64,000 bases of DNA, taken from assembly GCF_033115175.1 (NCBI RefSeq), contig NC_084839.1, positions 40,471,501 to 40,535,500 on the forward strand, written 5' to 3'. The notes under the pieces were generated by a model that made no database searches, was not told the DNA's origin, and worked only from the letters and a program-made list of their open reading frames with translations. The stretch is from Lepus europaeus (lineage: Eukaryota > Chordata > Mammalia > Lagomorpha > Leporidae). Made by a program: the position numbers and the translations under genes. Below, piece by piece: positions 57,178 through 64,000 of the stretch; position 1 is the first letter of the stretch; each line of letters starts with the position of its first letter.

Positions 57178-57275
57178 TGGTCCAAGCAGTTTACCCATAT
57201 TTAACTTTCACGACAACTATGTGAAGTAGTTAGAATTATTCTTATGAATAAACTGTAAGTGTTAGGTGGTTCTGG
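57178..57275 (-). repeat. MIR fragment
   Basis: AACTTTCACGACAACTATGT and GAAGTAGTTAGAATTATTC match the complement of MIR. Confidence 0.6.
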
Positions 57276-57429
57276 TCAGGTATTACCTTATTTTAAAAAT
57301 TAGATACTTAATTCTAGAGGAGAATGGTCTCTTAAAGCAGCTTTCCCTCTTCATTGCCAGTGCTAGCATTCATGGTACTTACTGCCAACTAGTTACATGT
57401 TTCATAAAATGTGTAGCTGCTATTTACCA

Positions 57430-57570
57430 CAGCTTTTCATAACTTATAAATTACATATTCTCAAAGTAACCTTCTGAGGTAGACAAAATAAAACTTTATT
57501 TGCAAGTAAAGAAATGAAAGTTGTTTGATATTAAACGGAAGTTGTAAATCTAAGCTTTCTGATGTAAGTT
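57430..57570 (-). repeat. MIR fragment
   Basis: CTCAAAGTAACCTTCTGAGG, TTTGCAAGTAAAGAAATG and GTTGTAAATCTAAGCTTTC follow the MIR complement. Confidence 0.55.
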
Positions 57571-58076
57571 TATATTTTTTGTTATCAGTGTTTCTCAGAA
57601 TGGTCTGATAAAGCATATTGTGTGTGTGTGTTTTGTCTTTGGTTCTGAAAAAATTTTCCCCAAGGGAAATATTAAGACATTCCCTTTTTTTAATTGTTAC
57701 AAATTAATGCATATTTTTGGTAGTAAGTACAAAGATGCTTTATGTAAGACCGTTTACATTTATGTTCAGCCTTTCCAGCCTCATTGCCTTAGGTACCCAC
57801 TGTTCACCGTTTGCTGTATCCTTCCAAGAGACTCTCTGTGTTTGTTAATATAAATATAAGCATTACAGCAGGCTTTTTTATTTAATTTGCTGACTTTTTT
57901 AATTTGCTAGCTTACAGAAATGGATCATGTTATGCTTCTTACTTTGCCATCTGCTTTAGTTTTCCTAAATCAAAAAAGTCAGTATTCCTTTAAATTGGTC
58001 TTTTAAAATATTATTTAATTTCCCTAAATTTTGTATGCCACCTGTCAGAAGCTTATTTACTTTGTTTTTATTTATT

Positions 58077-58335
58077 TTTAAAGATTTATTATTTTATTTG
58101 AAAGGCCCACAACAGCCAGTATGGGGCCAGGCCAAAGCCAGTAGCCCAGAACTACATCCAGATCTCCTGTGTGGTGGCAGGGACTGAAGTACTTGATCCA
58201 TTTCACATGCTGCCTCACAGGATGCACATTAGGAGGAAGCTGGATGAGAAGCAGAGTCCCTCAAACCAAGGACTCCCAAGTGGGATCCAGGTATCCCAAG
58301 GGGCAGTTTAACCCTGTACCATATGCCTGCTCCCC
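58077..58335 (-). mobile_element. C-SINE, old, GA tract lost
   Basis: TTTAAAGATTTATTATTTTA tail joins directly to the body at GGCCCACAACAGCCAG. The head ends TATGCCTGCTCCCC. A scrap TTTCAAATAAATAAATAA after it may be the tail of another, sense-oriented copy. Confidence 0.8.
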
Positions 58336-58654
58336 TTCTCTGTGTTTCAAATAAATAAATAATTTACTTTTTAAACCTTGAAATCCTTTAACACTGCTAC
58401 CTTCATTTCCTGTATCACGTTGATTTTTATGAGGACTTGTTTTTATCTGAGCAACCCCTAAATCCCTACTTTCACAAACTTGCATGTCATTGAGAGAAAC
58501 GTGGCATCTAGTGTTAAAGCACGTACTCTCTCAAACTAGGTTATGGCATGTTCACAGAAGTTGAATATTGCTGTTTGCCTCTCATTTAAAATATTGCCGG
58601 TGAGCACAGTGTGACACCTTAAGGCTTCTTGGTACACTGTTTGAGAACCATGGA

Positions 58655-58835
58655 TTTAGTGTTAAGAACATAGTCTTTTGAGCCAAGCAGTTAGATTTTA
58701 CATTATCCTATGCCCCTTGTAGGAATTTGGGCAAAGCCTCAGTTTCTTCATTTTATAAAAGAAAGATAATATTATCTTCATGGAGTTGTTAAGAACAAAG
58801 CTCTTGGTGTGTGCCTGACAGATCTGGTTTATAAG
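58655..58835 (+). repeat. MIR
   Basis: TCTTTTGAGCCAAGCAGTTA, then GGGCAAAGCCTCAGTTTCTT and GGAGTTGTTAAGAACAAAG follow MIR order in sense. Confidence 0.65.
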
Positions 58836-58864
58836 TTTATAAAACTTATTGATAAGTTTTAGTT

Positions 58865-59165
58865 AGGAGTGACATTGTGGTGTAGCAGGTTAGGTTGCTT
58901 GTGCCACCTGTATCCTATAGGAGTGCCAATTCAAGTCCAATCTATTCTGCTTCCAATCTAGCTTCCTGTTGATGAATCCAGGGAGGGAACGAGAATGGCT
59001 CAATTATTCTTATTCGGGCCACTGCCCCACTTGGGAGACCTGAATGGAATCTCATGGCTTTGGCCTGCCCCATTCTTGGCTATTGGGGTGCAAATCTGAA
59101 AGTGGAAGTTCTCTCTTGGTCTTTTTCTCTTTGTTCTGTTTTTCTGCTTTCCAAGTAGAGGAAAA
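58865..59165 (+). mobile_element. C-SINE, old, sense
   Basis: TAGGAGTGACATTGTGGTGT head to a decayed CT tract and GAAAATAAATATT. Confidence 0.82.
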
Positions 59166-59541
59166 TAAATATTTTACATATGCTGTATTGGTGGTTAAGA
59201 AACAGGTGAATTTATATAAAGGAAAAATGCTTTTAAGGGATGAGAAAATGGGAACAGCAGTGACTATTCTTGGAAAATAGTTATAGGCTTTGTGTTTCCA
59301 TGGATAGATGAAAATTTGGTCTGTTCAGCTTGACTGGTTTCTGAACTGTATGTAAATAATACCACTACAGTGAGTGCCAAGTTAAGCAAACTGATATTAA
59401 GAAATGAATATTGATGATTCATTTATCAGGTATTTATTAATAACCTTGGCAATGATAGAGATTCTATTCACAAGCTATTTCATATGTTGTGCTGGACACT
59501 TCTTTGTAACCATGCAATATTCACCTTTAAAACGATTTTCA

Positions 59542-59879
59542 GCCGGTGCCGCGGCTCACTAGGCTAATCCTCTGCCTTGCGGCGCCGGCACACCGGGTTC
59601 TAGTCCCGGTCGGGGCACCGATCCTGTCCCGGTTGCCCCTCTTCCAGGCCAGCTCTCTGCTGTGGCCAGGGAGTGCAGTGGAGGATGGCCCAAGTGCTTG
59701 GGCCCTGCACCCCATGGGAGACCAGGAGAAGCACCTGGCTCCTGCCTTCAGATCAGTGCAGTGCACCGGCCGCAGCGCGCCTACCGCGGCGGCCATTGGA
59801 GGGTGAACCAATGGCAAAAAGGAAGACCTTTCTCTCTGTCTCCCTCTACTGTCCACTCTGCCTGTCCAAAAAAAAAAAA
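59542..59879 (+). mobile_element. C-SINE, young, sense
   Basis: TSD GATTTTCA at 59534-59541 and 59880-59887. The head GCCGGTGCCGCGGCTCACTA and body are close to consensus. Confidence 0.95.
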
Positions 59880-60559
59880 GATTTTCAAATTATTTACTGT
59901 TTAAATTTAGATGCCCATACTTATATCAGGGCTTCTTTGATCTATTACTATTACTTATTATTGCTCTAATCATTATAGTGTTACTGTGCTATAGGAAAAA
60001 GCAACAGGACTGTAATAATCAATTTTTAAGTAACTAGGTAGTTGCTTTAGTTGTCCAACCCGGATTTTTTTTAAAAAATGTGTTGGATTTCTGGACTTAA
60101 TGAAAACTTTATAGATTATGCAAGGGTGATTTGTCTCTAGGAAACTGAAGAGACAGAAAAGGAAGGACATTTTTTAGTTGCTGTATAAAAACTGTTGGAA
60201 CACCCTAGTACTTTGTATTTGGGGAAAAGTCATCTTTATAGGGAAAGAAGAGTGATATTGAAATCACACATATCTGAAGTTTAAATTTAAATTACTCTAC
60301 TTAAATATCTTTGAGGTCCATAAACGTTTTGAACCTATCTTGCAGCTGATTTTCCAAATGGTAGGATCTGTGATCTATAACTTTTAAAAGTCTAATAGAA
60401 AAAAAAATCTAATGGAAATTCCATATATATAGTATGCTGATTAAGAATTGTTAAAACAGTGTTCATGCTGTTACTGAAATAGAAAATAGTTGGAAGAAAC
60501 TAATTTCTAAAAATGTTACCTGTTTATTCATAAAATTGTTTTTAAAAATATAAAAGAGG

Positions 60560-60843
60560 CTTTTATTTGGTGTAGCATTAAGGTGCTACTTAAGACACCC
60601 AATTCCACATTGCAGTGCTTAGGTTTGGGTATTGGCTGTGGCCCTGATTCCAGCTTCCTGCGAATGTGCATCCTGGGAGGCAGCAGGTGATGGCTCAAAT
60701 GATTGAGTCCTTGCCACCCATGTGTATGTCTTAGATGGAATTCCTGGCTCCTGGTTTTGGCCAGACCCAGCCCTAACTGTTGTGGGAATTTGGGAAGTAA
60801 ACTAGTGAGTCAGAGATCCCCGTCTCTACCTTTCAAATAAATA
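60560..60843 (+). mobile_element. C-SINE, oldest subfamily, sense
   Basis: GGCTTTTATTTGGTGTAGCA to CAAATAAATATCG, with phrases CCAGCTTCCTGCGAATGTGC and CTGGGAGGCAGCAGGTGATG. Confidence 0.82.
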
Positions 60844-61482
60844 TCGTTAATTAATTTTAAAAATGACTACTATCCTGATGCTTGATTTTTTTTTTTTAAA
60901 TATCCATGATATAGTCCAAATTTTTGTGCGCTTTTGCTTGACCTACACAGTTATATCTCGGCTCTCCGGTTCCTTTCCATTGTTTGGAGGTGTACCTCTT
61001 CTCTGCTTGTAGTTGTGCAGTTTTGCTTCTTGGTTGTCCTGCTGGTCAACAGTATTTTAGCTATGTTAAATTCAATAGCATTGTGGCATTTCTCTGATGG
61101 AAGTTAATTAGCTGGAAAATGTTTGCACGTGTTTGAAAGGATGTGTTTTGGGCTTAAGCCGCTCTGGGAATATACAATCTGGAGTGAGACACAGAGCATA
61201 GAAGATTTCATATGAATGGAGATGTCTTCATTTTTCAGGCTGTGGAATGGTGGTGGGTAAGAACCGTAAAGCAGAATTAAAAACTCAAAAATAGTAACAG
61301 ACGTACCCATCCCTAGACACCTTGTTTCTTCAAGTTGTACTTTTTAAATAGTTCTTTGGAATAAAATGTTTTTAATGTGTGTGTTCTGGATGATTAAATA
61401 AACTATTAATTAAGGTGATTAGCTCTGTTTTGAAGTGATTATAGAAAAATACTTTTTTTCTTTTTCTTTTGTTAATATACAG

Positions 61483-61600
61483 GGAAGTCGAGATAACATG
61501 AGTATTGTACTAGTTTGCTTTTCAAATGCCCCCAAGGTCTCAGATGAAGCAGTGAAGAAAGATTCAGAATTGGATAAACACTTGGAATCACGGGTTGAAG
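61483..61600 (+). CDS. PPM1B: PPM1B exon 3: end of PP2C catalytic core
   Basis: Acceptor GTTAATATACAG ends at 61482, and donor GTAAGA starts at 61601. The 118 bases encode codons 283-321 in frame with exon 2, plus one base (G) of the next codon, so the following intron is phase 1. The first residues, [11 protein letters not shown], carry the conserved C-terminal PP2C motif with metal-ligand Asp286. Residues to about 321 ([15 protein letters not shown]) begin the helical C-terminal region typical of PPM1A/PPM1B. The remaining C-terminal exons are not in the window. Family proteins are about 390-480 residues depending on isoform. Confidence 0.96.
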
Positions 61601-61854
61601 GTAAGAAATACGCCTGTTTTTTAATTTGAAGAAAAGGAAAAGTATTCTTTCTTGTTTATCAAATAATTCTTTTAAAATTCCTTTAGGAGAAACAATTACT
61701 TCAAAAAAAAAGGCCTAAACAAATATCTATCTGCATAAGATTTACTATCTTGAACTATTATATGGGGGTTAATTGACAGAGAAATGACAGATATGTCTGT
61801 AATCCCACCAAAGAGAAAGGTAACATTCTGTTGCTCTTCTCTGTCCATTTGTTA

Positions 61855-62530
61855 CTATTTTTTTCCCAAATGAATTGAGAGCAAGTTGCAAATATGATAC
61901 CCCAATAAAAGGACACATCTTCATAACAAGTTAGCACTCGTGAAAATTGGAAATTACTATTGATAACAGCATTACTGGTAATGCATAGATCCCATTCACA
62001 TTTCCCTAATTGTCCCAGTATTATTTATAGGAACATGGTCCAGTCCAGAGCACATGCTGCATTAAGCTGTCGTGTCTCTTCAGTCTCCCTCACAATTTAA
62101 GAAGTTCCATATTCTTAGTTTTTACAGACCTTGGCGTCTTTGAAGAGTACTCATTGGTTAGTTTGTATAATATCCTGGATTTAGTTTATACACTAGCAGG
62201 ACTACCCTAGAAGTGATTTTGGACTTCCCAGTGGTTTGTTATCAGTACAGGCATGCAGTCTTGAGTATTTCCATCATTGGTGATAACTTTCATCACTTGC
62301 TTGAAATAACTTTCAGATTCCTCTACAAGTGGGGTCAGACTTAATGAATAAGTATGCGACCCTTATTAGTAAATATTGTGTGGGAGAAACTTGGAGATTG
62401 TTAATAACCTATTCCTGTCAGTTTTAGCATCCATTGGTGATTCTTACCTGAGGCAGTTGCTACTAGGATGATAGTCAAAGGGTGATTTTTCTAATTTCTT
62501 CCTTTTGTGTTTATTAGCATTTTTTTGCAA
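61855..62530 (-). repeat. L1ME-type LINE1 3' UTR
   Basis: A long ordered match in the antisense: TTGAGAGCAAGTTGCAAATA, CCTAATTGTCCCAGTATTAT, TTTGAAGAGTACTCATTGGT and TTTTAGCATCCATTGGTGAT. These are known phrases of old L1ME 3' regions. Confidence 0.75.
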
Positions 62531-62667
62531 GGAGCAAATGCGTAGATTCCTTCTATATTCATTGTGTTAAAAGCTATTGTTAGATTATTTTGATGCTTGT
62601 GTTACCCTAAATTGGTTGCTGAGAGCTTCTTCAAGGTTAATATAATGACTTTTTGTTCTATGTCATT

Positions 62668-62985
62668 TTTTTTTTCTTATAAAAAGCTTTATTTGTTTAA
62701 CAGGCAGAGTGAGACAGGCAGTTGGAGGAAGGGAGGAGGGACAGAGTTGAGATTCCATCTGTTGCTTCACTTCCTAAATGGCCACAACATCCGTGGTTAG
62801 TCTAGGCATAAGCCAGGGCCCAAGGCTCAGGCTGGGCCATCCTCTGCTGCTTTCCCAGGCACATTAGCAAGGAACTGGATCGGAAGTGGAACAGCAAGGA
62901 CTTTGATCTGACACTCCCATATGGGATGCCAGTGTCAACAAATGGTGGCTTACCTTGCTGTGCCACAACACCCCTTCCCCCAAAC
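62668..62985 (-). mobile_element. C-SINE, older
   Basis: TTTTTTTTCTTATAAAAAGC tail, AACAGGCAGAGTGAGACAGG, body, and head ending CACAACACCCC. Confidence 0.86.
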
Positions 62986-63849
62986 CCCAGTCATTCTCTG
63001 AGTATTTCCTTTCATTATGATAATGAGTTAAGACAGGCTCATCTTTAATTGCTCATAGTACCCTAATCCTTCAAAGAACTTTTTTCCAATGATTCCTCTG
63101 TACTTTAGGGAAGAGCAGTATTTAGTAACTGGGATTTGGGTATTAGGTGGGCTATTGGTGTTTCTATTCTGAGACCCACTGAGGAAATAACTACACATGT
63201 ATCTGTAGTTATTGTATTATCCTCCTGTCATCTTTCTGTTATTCCTATGATATGTTCAACTCTTCTACAATACTGCAAGATTTATTCTAGTTTTCTCTTT
63301 TCATATTTGTATCTCCCCTTTCTGCAGTGAAAAACCAGGCTTCTAGTGGTCAAACAAACCTGCTGATAACCCTGTGCAGATGCCTTCCTCACTGTACACT
63401 GGCTTTGATAATGCATTCTACACCAGTCACCACAGCCAGTGCTAAACCATGTGCCTAGGCACGATGCCCCATGTTGGTCCCTCATGCAGCTACTGGTGTT
63501 TCCTCTGTTTCCTGGAAGATTTACTTTGCTTAATCTTATCTAATGATTTTGGACTCAATTATTCAGAATGAGGGACGAGAGAAGCTAGTCTGTAGAGTTT
63601 TAATGTAGTGGCAGATAAACTTTGATGTAAGTCTACCATCAATTATTTTCTATATGTTTCATTTATTCCTTTTTACTTTTTCTCATTTCTTTTGGATTAG
63701 TCAAATATTTTCTATTACAATTTATCCTAGTATGTGTGTGTTTGTTATATATTCTTTAAATTCACTTAGTGGTCACCCTGATAAATTGAGAATGCATGTC
63801 ATAGTCTTAAGGTCGTAGAGATCAAGAGGATACCTGACTTAGGACTACC

Positions 63850-63955
63850 TGTATTAGTTAGTTACTACAATGAAATACTTGAGGCAGGCTAAGTTTATAA
63901 AGAAAATAGGTTTATTATGGCTCACAGTTGTGGAGATGCAAAGTCTGGATGCCTC
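63850..63955 (+). repeat. Ancient interspersed repeat, unassigned
   Basis: GTATTAGTTAGTTACTACAA, TTTATAAAGAAAATAGGTTT and TATGGCTCACAGTTGTGGAG resemble the start of the repeat type seen at 18845. It is interrupted by the C-SINE at the window end. Confidence 0.5.
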
Positions 63956-64000
63956 TTGGTTTTTTGTTTTTGTTTTTTTGTTTTTTTTGTTTTTGACAGG
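63956..64000 (-). mobile_element. C-SINE, young, tail only (cut by window)
   Basis: T-rich tail ending TTTTTGACAGG, the start of a young - strand copy. The rest lies outside. Confidence 0.85.

Larger units (their letters stand above)
53231..61482 (+). other. PPM1B: PPM1B intron 2
   Basis: The intron runs from donor GTATGTAAGT to acceptor TTTTGTTAATATACAG, about 8.25 kb. Repeats are listed separately. Stretches over 300 bases with nothing recognisable to me: 53258-54101, 54465-55109, 57571-58076, 59166-59533, 59888-60559 and 60846-61470. Confidence 0.9.
61601..64000 (+). other. PPM1B: PPM1B intron 3, left part
   Basis: Starts with donor GTAAGAAATA and runs off the window. No further PPM1B exon is recognisable. 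Apart from the L1 piece, the C-SINEs and the repeat near 63850, I see nothing at 62986-63849. Confidence 0.85.

Noticed and set aside
56737..57198. 143-residue Ser/Phe/Leu/Pro frame (+) and 133-residue Lys/Glu/Arg frame (-)
   Set aside because: Direct translation of the CTTT/CCTT microsatellite.
4401..59904. Many similar short proteins containing WPKCLGP, HGRPGEAPGS or AGARCFSWSP, on both strands
   Set aside because: All fall inside C-SINE copies. The similarity reflects the shared repeat, not a gene family.
61435..61629. 64-residue single-exon reading of PPM1B exon 3 region
   Set aside because: It starts and ends in intron. The real coding part is only 61483-61600, defined by AG and GT splice sites.
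4486..64000. Regularly recurring repeats of about 300 bases, considered as a CRISPR-like or tandem array
   Set aside because: Copies are in both orientations, irregularly spaced, with individual TSDs and poly(A) tails. They are SINEs.

Overview
This is intronic and promoter DNA from a mammal, almost certainly a lagomorph and most likely the European rabbit. The organism call rests on two things. The window holds roughly 84 copies or fragments of the tRNA-derived C-SINE, a family known only from lagomorphs. It also holds one clear protein-coding gene, PPM1B (protein phosphatase Mg2+/Mn2+-dependent 1B, PP2C-beta), on the + strand. I see no bacterial-style operons, CRISPR arrays or recent viral elements, and no undescribed protein system.

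Layout. Positions 1-1080 are upstream flank with nothing recognisable. Positions 1080-2200 are a TATA-less promoter with nine CCAAT/ATTGG boxes, four TGACGG motifs and several GC boxes. It opens into a CpG island of about 1250-3180. The non-coding first exon ends at the splice donor 2735/2736 and carries two short upstream ORFs. Intron 1 (2736-52370, about 49.6 kb) is mostly old repeats. Exon 2 (52371-53230) holds the start codon and codons 1-282, which is most of the PP2C catalytic domain. Intron 2 (53231-61482, about 8.3 kb) includes a compound polypyrimidine microsatellite of about 340 bp. Exon 3 (61483-61600) carries codons 283-321 plus one base. Intron 3 runs off the right edge, so the C-terminal exons lie outside the window.

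Repeats. By my hand delimitation C-SINEs cover nearly 40% of the window: about 59 copies on the - strand and 25 on the + strand (the sense of PPM1B). Young copies end in TGTC plus poly(A) and often have perfect target-site duplications (TSDs). Older copies end in CAAATAAATAAATC-type tails. Several insert into each other's tails. Beneath them lie older layers: MIR, L2, L1M/L1ME fragments, two pogo/Tigger-type DNA transposons and an MLT1-type LTR. Repeat boundaries are by eye and may be off by 5-20 bases.

How it works together: the GC-rich promoter would drive a PPM1B pre-mRNA in which exon 1 is joined to exon 2 across a 50-kb intron. The encoded phosphatase is a monomeric, Mg2+/Mn2+-dependent Ser/Thr phosphatase.
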